A DNA stretch of 64,000 nucleotides from Agromyces albus (GTDB lineage: Bacteria > Actinomycetota > Actinomycetes > Actinomycetales > Microbacteriaceae), in contig NZ_JAUSWX010000001.1 in assembly GCF_030815405.1 (NCBI RefSeq), positions 558,001-622,000 of the forward strand. Reading direction: 5' to 3'. A model generated the notes under the pieces. It did no database searches. It had not been told where the DNA came from and was given only the letters and a program-made list of their open reading frames with translations. Each line of letters starts with the position of its first letter. The stretch's first letter is position 1. A program made the position numbers and the translations under genes. Below, piece after piece: positions 41,936 to 51,087 of the stretch.

Positions 41936-42409
41936 GTGACGACTACGACCGACATCCGACCCGGCGACCTCACCGACGAGCGCGTGGTGCGCCTGCTCAC
42001 CGACCACCTGACCGACATGTTCGCGACGTCGCCCGCCGAGAGCGTGCACGCGCTCGACGTCTCGGGGCTCGCGGTGCCCGAGGTGACGTTCTGGACGATC
42101 ACCGAGGGTGACGTCGTCCTCGGCTGCGTCGCCCTGAAGGAGATCGACTCGACCCACGGCGAGCTGAAGTCGATGCGAACGGATGCCGCGGCACGCGGCC
42201 GTGGTCTCGGCGCGCGCCTGCTCGAGCACGTGCTCGACGAGGCAGCTCGCCGCGGGTACCGGCGGCTCAACCTCGAGACGGGATCGCAGGAGTTCTTCCG
42301 CCCCGCCCGAACCCTCTACGCGAAGTACGGGTTCCGCGAGTGCGGTCCATTCGCCGGCTACGAGCTCGACCCGAATAGCGTCTTCATGACGCTCGAGCTC
42401 GAGCCGTAA
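41936..42409 (+). CDS. GNAT-family N-acetyltransferase
   Basis: The 157-aa enzyme has the acetyl-CoA-binding motif A RTDAAARGRGLGARLLEHVLDEA followed by GYRRLNLETG and the FRPARTLYAKYGFRECGPF motif B. It resembles YafP/PhnO-type small acetyltransferases; the substrate is unknown. GTG 41936 is the start. Confidence 0.9.
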   Translation: MTTTTDIRPGDLTDERVVRLLTDHLTDMFATSPAESVHALDVSGLAVPEVTFWTITEGDVVLGCVALKEIDSTHGELKSMRTDAAARGRGLGARLLEHVLDEAARRGYRRLNLETGSQEFFRPARTLYAKYGFRECGPFAGYELDPNSVFMTLELEP

Positions 42410-42454
42410 GTCGGGAGCTCGGCTCGCGCGGCCGAGTGTCCGTAGGGTGGAGCC

Positions 42455-43141
42455 ATGGCCGCCACGATCAGTGATGCTCGCGCCGAACTCGCCGCCCTCT
42501 GCGAGCGCGGCCTCGAGTGGTACCCCGGCCTGTCACGAGGGCAGACGGATGCCTCGAGCGCCCGCCCGGCCGCGGTGCTCGTGCTGTTCGGCGTGCTCGA
42601 TTCCGTGCCGGCCCGAACCAGCCGTGCGGTGGCGCGGGATCTCGATGTGCTGTTGCTCCGCCGCGCGGCGACCCTCGGCAGCCACGCCGGACAGATCGCG
42701 TTCCCCGGTGGCCGGCTCGAGGCATCCGATGACGGACCGATCTCGGCCGCGATACGCGAGGCCGGCGAAGAGACCGGCGTCGACCCAGACGGTGTCGAGC
42801 CGCTCGGCACGTTGCCCGCGCTTGCGGTTCCTGTGAGCAATCACCTCGTCACGCCCGTGCCGGCGTGGTGGACTCGGCCCTCCGAAGTGGCGGCCGTCGA
42901 CCACGACGAGTCCGTCGACGTGTTCCGGGTGCCCGTCGCCGACCTGCTCCGCCCGGCGAATCGGGCCAACACGGAGCTCACCTTCGGCACGACGACCTAC
43001 CGCTCGCCGGCCTTCACCGTCGACGGCCGGGTTGTCTGGGGCATCACCGCCCTGGTGCTCGATCGCATGTTCGACGAGCTCGGCTGGTCGGAGCCGTGGG
43101 ACCCCGATCGCATCGTCGAGCCCGACGACCTGAGCAGGTGA
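42455..43141 (+). CDS. Nudix hydrolase, CoA pyrophosphatase-like
   Basis: The 228-aa hydrolase has a complete Nudix box beginning GGRLEASD and ending REAGEETGV, preceded by LGSHAGQIAFPGG, the signature of the NudL/CoAse subfamily (UPF0035). It is expected to cleave coenzyme A or related nucleoside diphosphate compounds. No membrane or targeting signal. Confidence 0.9.
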   Translation: MAATISDARAELAALCERGLEWYPGLSRGQTDASSARPAAVLVLFGVLDSVPARTSRAVARDLDVLLLRRAATLGSHAGQIAFPGGRLEASDDGPISAAIREAGEETGVDPDGVEPLGTLPALAVPVSNHLVTPVPAWWTRPSEVAAVDHDESVDVFRVPVADLLRPANRANTELTFGTTTYRSPAFTVDGRVVWGITALVLDRMFDELGWSEPWDPDRIVEPDDLSR

Positions 43142-43191
43142 CGCACTGGCCGAGTGAGGTCGCCGCCGCCGAACGCGGTTGCGGCGACTCG

Positions 43192-44127
43192 TCAGCCGGC
43201 CTGCGCGAGGGCTGCGCGAATCTCCTCCTTGATCAGATCGCCGTTGATGGTGGCGCCCGCGACGCTGCCGCTCGCCATCGACACCGGCACGTTCGCCGAC
43301 GAGCTCACGACGTTCCCGACCGCCCAGAGCCCGGGAACACTGGTCAGACCCGTCGCATCGACGCGCACCCAGGCTCCATCCGGTCCTTCGTCCCGCACCG
43401 CACCGAGCCTGACGAGCAGGTCATCGTTCGGACGAACGCCCGAGCGGAAGAAGATCGAGTTGATATCGATCAGCGTGCCGTCCGTGAATCGGATCGCCTG
43501 GAGCCCACCGGTGTCGTCGGTCACCACACCAGCGACCGCGCGATCCTCGACGACGATGCCGCGTGCGACGAGTTCACGCCGGATTTCGTCGGGAACATCC
43601 TGGCCATCGGTGATGAACGTGACCCGGGGTGACCATTGGCGCAGCAGCTGCGCCTGTTGCGCGCTCATCGGTTCGGTCAGGAGGACCGCGATCCGTTGGT
43701 CGCGCACCTCCCAGCCGTCGCAGTACGGACAGACGACCGCACTGGTGCCCCAGTGTTGGGCGAGCCCGGGGATGTCGGGCATCTCGTCGCGGAGTCCGGT
43801 GGCCACGAGCATCCGCCGACCGCGATGGCGCCCGCCATCGGAGAGGCTGACGACGAAGCCCTCGTCGCTCTTGACGGCACCGGTCACCTCAGCGGAGCGG
43901 ACCTCTCCGCCGTAGGAGCGGACCTCGCCGCGCCCCGTCTCGAGGAGCGTCAACGGCGACCAGCCGTCGCGGCCGAGCACACCGTGCATGTGTGCAGCGA
44001 CACCGTTGCGCGGGGCGCCGGCGTCGAGCACGAGCACTCGGCGTCGCGCGCGCACGAGTGCCAGTGCGGCACTGAGCCCCGCGCTCCCGCCGCCGACGAT
44101 GATCGCGTCCCATTGTTCGATCTCCAT
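43192..44127 (-). CDS. FAD-dependent thioredoxin-reductase-like oxidoreductase
   Basis: The 311-aa flavoprotein has the FAD-binding GGGSAGLSAALAL, the redox pair CPYCDGWE in place of the usual CATC, and the second FAD motif GLWAVGNVVSSSANVP. The NADPH-binding GxGxxA/G motif in the middle is degenerate (IAVLLTEPMSAQQAQLL), so the electron donor is uncertain. It is not linked to a thioredoxin gene. AAGGTGAG precedes ATG 44127. Confidence 0.88.
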   Translation of the reverse strand: MEIEQWDAIIVGGGSAGLSAALALVRARRRVLVLDAGAPRNGVAAHMHGVLGRDGWSPLTLLETGRGEVRSYGGEVRSAEVTGAVKSDEGFVVSLSDGGRHRGRRMLVATGLRDEMPDIPGLAQHWGTSAVVCPYCDGWEVRDQRIAVLLTEPMSAQQAQLLRQWSPRVTFITDGQDVPDEIRRELVARGIVVEDRAVAGVVTDDTGGLQAIRFTDGTLIDINSIFFRSGVRPNDDLLVRLGAVRDEGPDGAWVRVDATGLTSVPGLWAVGNVVSSSANVPVSMASGSVAGATINGDLIKEEIRAALAQAG

Positions 44128-44286
44128 GTGCTCACCTTGACCTGAGGCCGGGACGACCGCAATGGCGTCGTTGTCAGCCAGGGATATCGGTGGCGCACGC
44201 AGCCGTGCGGGATGCCGAATCCCAGCACGGTGTAGGCGCCGGCCGCCGTCTCAGTCCGCAGTCTGCCGAGACGTAGACTTCGCGAT

Positions 44287-45186
44287 GTGACTTTGGCCCA
44301 GGCGTTCGATCGCATCCGACGGCACCGGTGGGTGCCGATCGCCGCGATCGCAGCATCCGCTCTGCTGCTCGGTGTCGCGACCGCCGGACACGCGGCGGTC
44401 ATCGACGCCCAAGCGCGCGCCAGTCGCCACGCCGACCTCGATCGCGTCGCTGCGTCGATCGCGTCCACCTTGGAAACCGGGCGGGGCGTCGTGGGGGCGC
44501 ACTTCACGGCAGCGGTGTGCGTTGCAGAGGCCTCAGCGCAACTGGCTCCCGTCGTCGACGGCGGCGGTCGCTTCACGGCCGCATCGCTCCACGAGGCGTC
44601 GGCCGTCGTGCATCGGGCAGCGGTTGCTGCGTTGGTGCCGGCGTACGACCCGGCGCAGCCGAAGCAGGTGCCCGGTGACGCGAACGTCGACGAGCGCGAT
44701 GCAGCGCTGGTCAAGCTCCGCCGCGCCCAGATGGATGCCGAGGCCGAGGTCGCGGCGCTGGCGTCGAAGGCGCGGCGCACCGAGCAGGAGTGCGCGTTCG
44801 CGCGTTCGGCCGTGGCGTCGATCGTCGACGAGGTCACGCGCCGTACCGACGAGCTGATCGCGGCGAACCCGAAGGCCGCCGCGGAAGCGGTCGTGGCCCT
44901 CACCGTCGCGCGTGATGCGGTGGTCGCGGCGGAGACGGCCGGCGTCGAGGAGTGGATCGCGGCCGCGGCTGCCCTCGAGGCGTCGCATGCCGCCGCGGTG
45001 CTCGCCGAGCAACAGGCCGATGAGATCGCCCGGCAGGCCGCGGAAGCGGCTCAGCGGGAGCCCGAGCAGAATCCGGAGGCTCCGGCGTGGCGGGGGCCGA
45101 TCCCGCCACCACCGTCGGAGCCGGGGCCGAGAGACGTCGACCCCGGACCCATCTGCACGATGTTCCCAGGGATCGGCGGGTGCTGA
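44287..45186 (+). CDS. Single-pass membrane protein with coiled coil, unknown function
   Basis: The 299-aa protein has a short basic cytoplasmic start, one membrane segment (about 15-38) and an Ala-rich, mostly helical external region with coiled-coil character (residues 130-255). It ends in a Pro-rich tail and a CTMFPGIGGC terminus. No known domain is recognised. The start is a GTG. It is monocistronic between the TrxR-like and GyrI-like genes. Confidence 0.68.
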   Translation: MTLAQAFDRIRRHRWVPIAAIAASALLLGVATAGHAAVIDAQARASRHADLDRVAASIASTLETGRGVVGAHFTAAVCVAEASAQLAPVVDGGGRFTAASLHEASAVVHRAAVAALVPAYDPAQPKQVPGDANVDERDAALVKLRRAQMDAEAEVAALASKARRTEQECAFARSAVASIVDEVTRRTDELIAANPKAAAEAVVALTVARDAVVAAETAGVEEWIAAAAALEASHAAAVLAEQQADEIARQAAEAAQREPEQNPEAPAWRGPIPPPPSEPGPRDVDPGPICTMFPGIGGC

Positions 45187-45249
45187 CAGGCTCCGTAGTT
45201 ACGGGGCGGTAGGACGACTTCTGTCCGCTCGCCGTCGTAGGTTCGAGCC

Positions 45250-45924
45250 ATGGACGATGAACCGAGAGCGGATGCCGGCGGCGTGACGGGCGAGAAGTAC
45301 GACGTGAAGCGCGCACACCGCGAGCTCTACTCGCCGTCGGCGGGCGACTTCGCCGTGGTCGAGGTGCCGCCGATGCAGTACCTCGCCATCGACGGACATG
45401 GCGATCCGAACACGGGGCAGGACTACGCCGACGCCGTGACGGCCCTGTTCAGCGTGGCCTATGCCCTGAAGTTCCGCAGCAAGCGGGAGCTCGGGCGCGA
45501 CCTCGTGGTCGCCCCGCTCGAGGGCCTGTGGCGAGCCGATGATCCCGAGGTCTTCATCACCCGCGACAAGAGTGCGTGGAGCTGGACCATGCTCATGTTC
45601 CAGCCCGACTGGATCACCGAGGAGCTCGTCGGCGAGGCGATCGCAGCCGACACGAAGGCTCCTCGGCCGGCTCTCGATCGGCTCCGGCTGCAGCGGATAC
45701 ACGAGGGCGCGGCGGTGCAGATCCTGCACCTCGGGTCGTACGACGCTGAGACGGCGACGCTCGAGCGCCTCCACCACGAGTGGATGCCCGCGCACGGCCT
45801 CACGTTCAACGGCGATCATCACGAGATCTACCTCAGCGACGCGCGCCGCACCGCACCCGAGAAACTCCGCACGATCCTGCGGCAGCCGGTGCGTCCGGTA
45901 GAGGTCGACGCCCCCGAATCGTAG
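45250..45924 (+). CDS. GyrI-like small-molecule-binding domain protein
   Basis: The 224-aa protein belongs to the GyrI-like/SHS2 group by its N-terminal YDVKRAHRELYSPSAGDFAVVEVPPMQYLAIDGHGDP and C-terminal HHEIYLSDARRTAPEKLRTILRQPV. Such domains bind toxic small molecules or act as cyclopropanoid hydrolases. It has no DNA-binding domain. It converges on aztA. Confidence 0.85.
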   Translation: MDDEPRADAGGVTGEKYDVKRAHRELYSPSAGDFAVVEVPPMQYLAIDGHGDPNTGQDYADAVTALFSVAYALKFRSKRELGRDLVVAPLEGLWRADDPEVFITRDKSAWSWTMLMFQPDWITEELVGEAIAADTKAPRPALDRLRLQRIHEGAAVQILHLGSYDAETATLERLHHEWMPAHGLTFNGDHHEIYLSDARRTAPEKLRTILRQPVRPVEVDAPES

Positions 45925-45925
45925 G

Positions 45926-46621
45926 TCAGTGATCGCCTTCCGGCGGCGCGAGGCGCACGATCGACGCCGCCGTGGGCAGTGCGTCGAGGTCGTGGGTGAC
46001 GGCGACGACCGCGCTGCCCGCAGCGGTCGCGCACGAGATCGCGTCGGCGACGGCGTCGCGGGCGGATGCGTCGAGCGCCGCCATCGGCTCGTCGAGCAGC
46101 AGGAGTCGCGCGTGCTGGGCGAGGCCCTGCGCGATGAGGGCTCGCTGGCGCTGGCCCCCCGACAATTCGGCGACGGGTCGGCGGCGCAGTGCAGCCATGC
46201 CGACCGTGTCGAGCGCGTCGGCGACGATCGCGCGGTCGGCCCGGGAGAGTGGGCGCCAGAACCCGGCGTGCTGCCAGCGGCCCATCGCCACGAGCTCGCC
46301 GACCGTGATCGGCAGGCGGTCGGGGAGCGCCGTGCGCTGTGGGACGAACGCGATCGATGCGGCATCCGCATGCTCGACGGTGCCCGCGTGCGGTTGCACG
46401 AGGCCGGCGAGCACCGAGAGCAGGGTCGACTTGCCGGCACCGTTCGGACCGACGATCGCGGTCACCTCGCCCGGGAGCGCGTCGAGGTCGACACCGCGCA
46501 GCACTGGTCGGCCGCCGAGATCGACGTGCACGCCGATGGCCCGGACGGCAGGCGATGCGGGGGCATGGGCGGGGTGATCTGAACGGGAGGAGGCAATGGG
46601 CGCAACAGGCACGGACGTCAC
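45926..46621 (-). CDS. aztA: Zinc ABC transporter ATP-binding protein
   Basis: The 231-aa ATPase has Walker A GPNGAGKST, the signature LSGGQRQRA and Walker B LLLLDEPMAALD with the H-loop VTHDLD. It supplies energy to the divergent AztB permease. GTG 46621 is the longest start; GTG 46612 is attractive because TATAGT lies 7 bases upstream (leaderless). It is separated from aztB by only 46 bp holding a Zur-like box. Confidence 0.9.
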   Translation of the reverse strand: MTSVPVAPIASSRSDHPAHAPASPAVRAIGVHVDLGGRPVLRGVDLDALPGEVTAIVGPNGAGKSTLLSVLAGLVQPHAGTVEHADAASIAFVPQRTALPDRLPITVGELVAMGRWQHAGFWRPLSRADRAIVADALDTVGMAALRRRPVAELSGGQRQRALIAQGLAQHARLLLLDEPMAALDASARDAVADAISCATAAGSAVVAVTHDLDALPTAASIVRLAPPEGDH

Positions 46622-46630
46622 TATAGCGAA

Positions 46631-46645
46631 TGATAATCGTTCTCA
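46631..46645. promoter_or_regulatory. Zur-like box between aztA and aztB
   Basis: TGATAA-TCG-TTCTCA is an AT-rich near-palindrome (5 of 6 pairs) resembling the actinobacterial Zur site. It would let zinc-loaded Zur shut both divergent transcripts. It lies 10 bp from the aztA start and 22 bp from the aztB start. Confidence 0.75.
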
Positions 46646-46667
46646 ATTAATGCTACGGTGACTCCTC

Positions 46668-47534
46668 GTGACCCTGCTCCTCGACCCGTTCGCCACGGCA
46701 TTCATGCTGCGCGCGCTCGCCGGCGGCGTCCTCGTCGCCGTCATGTGCGCGATCGTCGGCACCTGGGTCGTGGCACGCGGCATGGCGTTCCTCGGCGAGG
46801 CGATGGCGCATGGCGTGCTGCCCGGCGTGGCGGTCGCGTCGCTCATCGGAGCGCCCACGCTCGTCGGCGCCGCCGTGAGCGCCGCGCTCATGTCGGTCGG
46901 CGTGAGCGTCGTGCAGCGCCGCTGGCGGCTCTCCGCCGACACGAGCATCGGCCTGCTCTTCGTCGCGAGCCTCGCACTCGGCGTCGTCATCATCTCGGGG
47001 TCGCGTACCTTCGCGACGGATGCCACGGCGATCCTCTTCGGCGACATCCTCGCTGTACGACCCGAACAGCTCGCCGCACTCGCCGTCGCCACGATCGTCA
47101 CCGCGCTCGCGGCGCTCGCGTGGCATCGCGCGTTCGTGGCCCTCGCCGTCGACTCCAGGCAGGCCCAGCTGCTCGGCCTTCGACCGCGCCTCGCTCACTC
47201 GTTGCTCGTCGGGCTCGTGGCGCTCGCCGTGATCTCGGCGTACCAGGCCGTCGGATCGCTCCTCGTCGTCGGCATGCTGCTCGGGCCGGCCGTCGCCGCC
47301 GGACGCTGGACCCATCGCATCCCCACCACCATGGCCCTCGGCGCGGCCATCGGTGCGGTGAGTGTCTGGATCGGCCTCCTGATCTCCTGGTACGCGGGCA
47401 CCGCGGCCGGCGCAACCGTCGCCCTCACCGCCGTCGCCTCGGCGGCCGTCTCTGCGGGGATCCGCGCCGTCGTCGATGCCGTGCGGGCGACCGGCGCGAC
47501 CGCAAGCCGCGCGACCGCCGCCGCCTCTGCTTGA
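46668..47534 (+). CDS. aztB: Zinc ABC transporter permease
   Basis: The 288-aa ABC-3-family permease (ZnuB/MntB type) has eight or nine hydrophobic segments and the conserved GMAFLGEAMAHGVLPGVAVASLIG and YQAVGSLLVVGMLLGPAVAA motifs. GTG start. It is the first gene of a four-gene operon with two AztD-like proteins and AztC. Confidence 0.92.
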   Translation: MTLLLDPFATAFMLRALAGGVLVAVMCAIVGTWVVARGMAFLGEAMAHGVLPGVAVASLIGAPTLVGAAVSAALMSVGVSVVQRRWRLSADTSIGLLFVASLALGVVIISGSRTFATDATAILFGDILAVRPEQLAALAVATIVTALAALAWHRAFVALAVDSRQAQLLGLRPRLAHSLLVGLVALAVISAYQAVGSLLVVGMLLGPAVAAGRWTHRIPTTMALGAAIGAVSVWIGLLISWYAGTAAGATVALTAVASAAVSAGIRAVVDAVRATGATASRATAAASA

Positions 47535-47561
47535 CCTCCCAGCACCACCGGAAAGGATCCC

Positions 47562-48803
47562 GTGTTCTCTCGCACCACCCTGCCGTCGATCACGGCCATC
47601 GCCCTGGCGTTCACGCTCACCGCGTGTGCCGGTGCCGACGACTCGTCGGATGCCGCCGGCGACGACTCCGCACTCGGCGACGGCCACGGCTCCATCGCCG
47701 GAGCCCAGGAGCTGCCCGAGCCGCAACTGCACCTGCTCACCCTCGACGAGACCGGCGCCCTGTCGCACCTCGACCTGCTCGACGAGTCCGTCGACGAGCT
47801 CGGCACGGTCGACGGCGTCGCCGACGTCGCGACCGAGGGCCGGTACGCCTACCTCGTGCGCCCCGACGCGGGAGCTGTCACCGTCGTCGACAGCGGCGTG
47901 TGGACGTGGAGCCACGTCGACCACTTCCACTACTACCGTGGCGAGGCATCCGTGCTCGGCGACGTCGAGGGCAGCGGCCGCGCGACCGTCGCCGCGAACG
48001 ACTTCGGCGCGGGGCTCTTCTTCGCCGAGACGGGTGAGGCCGTCGTGCTCGACGCCGCGACGCTCGCTGACGCCAGTCTCGACGAGCGCGTGCGCGTCTC
48101 GGTCGAGCCGCACGACGGGTTCATCGTGCCCGTGGGCAGCAGCGCGCTCGTGACCGAGCCCGGCGCCGACGGCTCGCCCGCGAGCGTGCGGGTCGTCGAC
48201 GGCGAGGGTGGGCTGGCCGAGGCGGTCGAGTGCGCGAATGCCGCGGGCACGATCGCGACCGTCGTCGGAGTGGTCGTCGGATGCCGCGACGGCGCACTCC
48301 TCGCGACGATCGGCGACTCCGGGGTGGCCGAGATCGAGCGCATCCCGTATCCCGCCGGCGCCGGCGCGCCGCCTGCGACGGAGTTCCGGGCCAGGGAGGG
48401 CCGGCCGACGGTCGCCGCCGTTGCCGGGGCATCCGGAATCTGGCTGCTCGACACGCGCAAGCGCAGTTGGGCACTCATCGACGCCGGCACGCCCATCGTC
48501 CAGGCCAGCGCCGTCGACGACACCGACGAGCACGTGCTCGCCCTCGCCGCCGACGGGCGCATGCTCGTGCTCTCGGGTGCCACGGGAGAGCTGCTCGCCG
48601 CGACCGAGCCGATCGTCGCCGCCTCGGCTGCTGACCCTGAGCTCGTCACGGGCATCGAACTGATCGCCGACCAGCACCGTGCCTACCTCAACGGCCCCGC
48701 CGAGCGGCAGCTGTTCGAGATCGACTTCGCGGACGCCGCGCGCATCGCCCGCACCTTCGACACGGCGGCCGAGCCGCGCTTCACCGTGGAGACGGGCCGA
48801 TGA
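47562..48803 (+). CDS. aztD: AztD-like zinc metallochaperone lipoprotein, copy 1
   Basis: The 413-aa lipoprotein (lipobox LTAC) has a beta-propeller-like body of repeated VxxLDxxT/VVGxxxGC strands, as in AztD, which hands zinc to AztC outside the cell. A His-containing segment (WSHVDHFHYYRGEA) is a likely zinc site; the N-terminal HxH-rich loop of Paracoccus AztD is reduced to GDGHGS. GTG start with GGAAAGGAT. Its stop overlaps aztC (ATGA). A second AztD-like gene follows aztC. Confidence 0.82.
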   Translation: MFSRTTLPSITAIALAFTLTACAGADDSSDAAGDDSALGDGHGSIAGAQELPEPQLHLLTLDETGALSHLDLLDESVDELGTVDGVADVATEGRYAYLVRPDAGAVTVVDSGVWTWSHVDHFHYYRGEASVLGDVEGSGRATVAANDFGAGLFFAETGEAVVLDAATLADASLDERVRVSVEPHDGFIVPVGSSALVTEPGADGSPASVRVVDGEGGLAEAVECANAAGTIATVVGVVVGCRDGALLATIGDSGVAEIERIPYPAGAGAPPATEFRAREGRPTVAAVAGASGIWLLDTRKRSWALIDAGTPIVQASAVDDTDEHVLALAADGRMLVLSGATGELLAATEPIVAASAADPELVTGIELIADQHRAYLNGPAERQLFEIDFADAARIARTFDTAAEPRFTVETGR

Positions 48804-49726
48804 GGCGGGCAGCGACGGCGTTCGCCGCTCTCCTCGCGACCACGGGGCTTCTCACGGGGTGTGCACCCTCGGCCGCGGCCGACCGCCCGCTCGTCGTCGT
48901 CACGACGAACATCCTCGGCGATGTCGTCGGCGAGCTCGTCGGCGACGAGGCCGAGGTCCTCGTGCTCATGCCGCCCGGCGCCGACCCGCACTCGTTCGAG
49001 ATCTCCGCGCAGACCGCCGCACGACTCCGCGACGCGGAGCTCATCGTCGCCAACGGACTCGGCCTCGAGGAGGGACTCGCCGGTCACGTCGAGTCGGCCG
49101 AGGCCGACGGCGTGCCGGTGTTCCTCGCCGGCGACCACCTCGAGGTGCTCGCGTACGCCGAGGGCGACGCCGCGGGCACGCCCGACTCGCACTTCTGGAC
49201 CGACCCGGCCCGCATGGTCGATGTCGTGACGGCGCTCCGCGACGAACTCCCGCTCGAGCTCGCCGATTCCGCGACCGTCGACGTCGACCGCATCACGGCG
49301 AACACCGAGGCCTACCTCGCCGAACTCGGCGAGCTCGACCGCGAGATGTCGGCGACGTTCGCCGCCATCCCCGAAGCGCGCCGGGCGCTCGTCACCAACC
49401 ACCACGTGTTCGGCTACCTCGCCGACCGGTTCGGGTTCCGCGTCATCGGCGCGGTCATCCCGAGCGGCACGACCCTCGCCGCGCCGAGCGCGAGCGACTT
49501 GCGCGAGCTCGTCGCCGCGATCGACGAGGCGGCCGTGCCGGCCATCTTCGCCGAGTCCTCTCAGCCCGATCGCCTCGTGCAGGTGCTCGCCGAGGAGGCC
49601 GACCGCGACATCGACGTCGTCGAGCTCGTCACCGAGTCGCTCACGCCTTCGGGCGGCGACGCCGAGACGTACCTCGACATGATGCGCGTCAACACCGCGC
49701 GCATCGCCACCGGGCTCTCCACGTGA
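48800..49726 (+). CDS. aztC: Zinc-binding periplasmic protein AztC-type lipoprotein
   Basis: The 308-aa cluster A-I solute-binding protein has a lipobox (LTGC). Zinc ligands are readable as His in PPGADPHSFEIS, His in DSHFWTDP, His in TNHHVFGYL and an acidic residue in FAESSQPDR. It captures Zn2+ and delivers it to AztB/AztA. ATGA overlap with the upstream gene ensures coupling. Confidence 0.92.
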   Translation: MRRAATAFAALLATTGLLTGCAPSAAADRPLVVVTTNILGDVVGELVGDEAEVLVLMPPGADPHSFEISAQTAARLRDAELIVANGLGLEEGLAGHVESAEADGVPVFLAGDHLEVLAYAEGDAAGTPDSHFWTDPARMVDVVTALRDELPLELADSATVDVDRITANTEAYLAELGELDREMSATFAAIPEARRALVTNHHVFGYLADRFGFRVIGAVIPSGTTLAAPSASDLRELVAAIDEAAVPAIFAESSQPDRLVQVLAEEADRDIDVVELVTESLTPSGGDAETYLDMMRVNTARIATGLST

Positions 49727-49752
49727 GGCCCACGACCCTGGAAAGGGAACCC

Positions 49753-50991
49753 ATGAAGGTCGCACATCGCGGCGCGCTCGTCGCGTCGCTCGCCGTGGCG
49801 GCGCTCGCGCTCACCGGCTGCGCCACAGCGGCATCCGGAGGCGAAGCGGCATCCGCCGACGACTCCACCGCATCGACCGAGGCCGCCTCGCGCGTCGCTG
49901 TCGCCTACGAGGGCGGCGTGTACGTGCTCGACGGCACGACGCTCGAGGTCGTCGGCGAGTTCGACTCTGAGGAGTTCACTCGCCTCAGCGCGGCCGGCGA
50001 TGGTCGCCATCTCTTCCTCACGACGTCGCAGGGCTTCCAGCTGCTCGACGCGGGCACGTGGTCGGATGCCTCGGGCGAGGCGCACACCGCCGAGCCCGAG
50101 CTCACCGACCTCCTCCTCGAGGCGGGCGCCGCCGGTCACGTCGTGCGGCATGGCGGACGCACCGTACTCTACGACGACGCGACGAGTGACACCACGATCT
50201 TCGACACTGCCGAGCTGCTCGAGGTCGGCGGCGCGCTGCCCGAGGCCGAGATCGTGCCCGGCACCGAGGCGCACCACGGGGTCTCGATCGTGCTCGAGGA
50301 CGGCACGCTGCTCACGACCGTCGGCAATGCTGACGGCCGCACCGGCATCAGCGTGCTCGACGAAGACGGCCATGAGGTCGCGTCGAGTGCCGAGTGCCCC
50401 GGCGTGCACGGCGAAGGCACCCTGAAGGGCGAGGTCGTCGTCTTCGGTTGCGAGGACGGCGTGCTCGTCTACGACGACGGCGAGATCGTGAAGCTCGACT
50501 CGCCCGACGAGTTCGGCCGCATCGGCAACGCCTACGTGTCGGAGACGAGCCCGATCATGGTCGCGGACTACAAGGACGACCCCGACGCCGAGGGCTACCT
50601 GCTCCACGCCGTGGCGCTCGTCGACTCCGAGGCCCGCACGCTCGACGTCGTGCGACTGCCCGAGGGCGTCGAGTACACGTGGCGCGGCATCGCCCGCGGT
50701 CCGAACGACGAGGCGCTCATCCTCTCGGCCGACGGCGCCGTGCACGTGCTCGATCCCGAGACCGGCGAGATCACCGACTCGTGGGATGTCGTCGCGCCGT
50801 GGGAGAGCCCCGCGGAGTGGCAGCAGCCGCACCCCGCGATCGTCGTCGACGGCGACGTCGCGTACGTCACCGAGCCGGCGGCGAACGCGATCCACGTGCT
50901 CGATCTGACGACGGGCGAGATCATCACCACGGCCGAGCTCGAGCACACGCCGAATGAGATCGCCGTCGCCACCGGCGCGCCGGCCGAGTAG
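49753..50991 (+). CDS. aztD: AztD-like zinc metallochaperone lipoprotein, copy 2
   Basis: The 412-aa lipoprotein (lipobox LTGC) closely matches the AztD propeller pattern: repeated blades with VVFGCEDGVLVYDDG, ILSADGAVHVLDPETGEITDSWDV and TEPAANAIHVLDLTTGEI. Candidate zinc His residues occur in TEAHHGVS and VHGEG. GGAAAGGGAA precedes the ATG. It ends the operon before a strong terminator. It is more AztD-like than copy 1. Confidence 0.85.
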   Translation: MKVAHRGALVASLAVAALALTGCATAASGGEAASADDSTASTEAASRVAVAYEGGVYVLDGTTLEVVGEFDSEEFTRLSAAGDGRHLFLTTSQGFQLLDAGTWSDASGEAHTAEPELTDLLLEAGAAGHVVRHGGRTVLYDDATSDTTIFDTAELLEVGGALPEAEIVPGTEAHHGVSIVLEDGTLLTTVGNADGRTGISVLDEDGHEVASSAECPGVHGEGTLKGEVVVFGCEDGVLVYDDGEIVKLDSPDEFGRIGNAYVSETSPIMVADYKDDPDAEGYLLHAVALVDSEARTLDVVRLPEGVEYTWRGIARGPNDEALILSADGAVHVLDPETGEITDSWDVVAPWESPAEWQQPHPAIVVDGDVAYVTEPAANAIHVLDLTTGEIITTAELEHTPNEIAVATGAPAE

Positions 50992-51025
50992 TCGTGGCGG
51001 CGCCGAACGACGCGCCGCGAAGCAG

Positions 51026-51053
51026 CGCCCGGTCCTCGAACGAGGGCCGGGCG
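51026..51053. terminator. Terminator of the azt operon
   Basis: A 12-bp stem with one G-T pair (CGCCCGGTCCTC/GAGGGCCGGGCG) and a GAAC loop, followed by TTCGACG. Confidence 0.8.
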
Positions 51054-51087
51054 TTCGACGTCTTCAGGTCACGGCGGTGCAGGTGCT

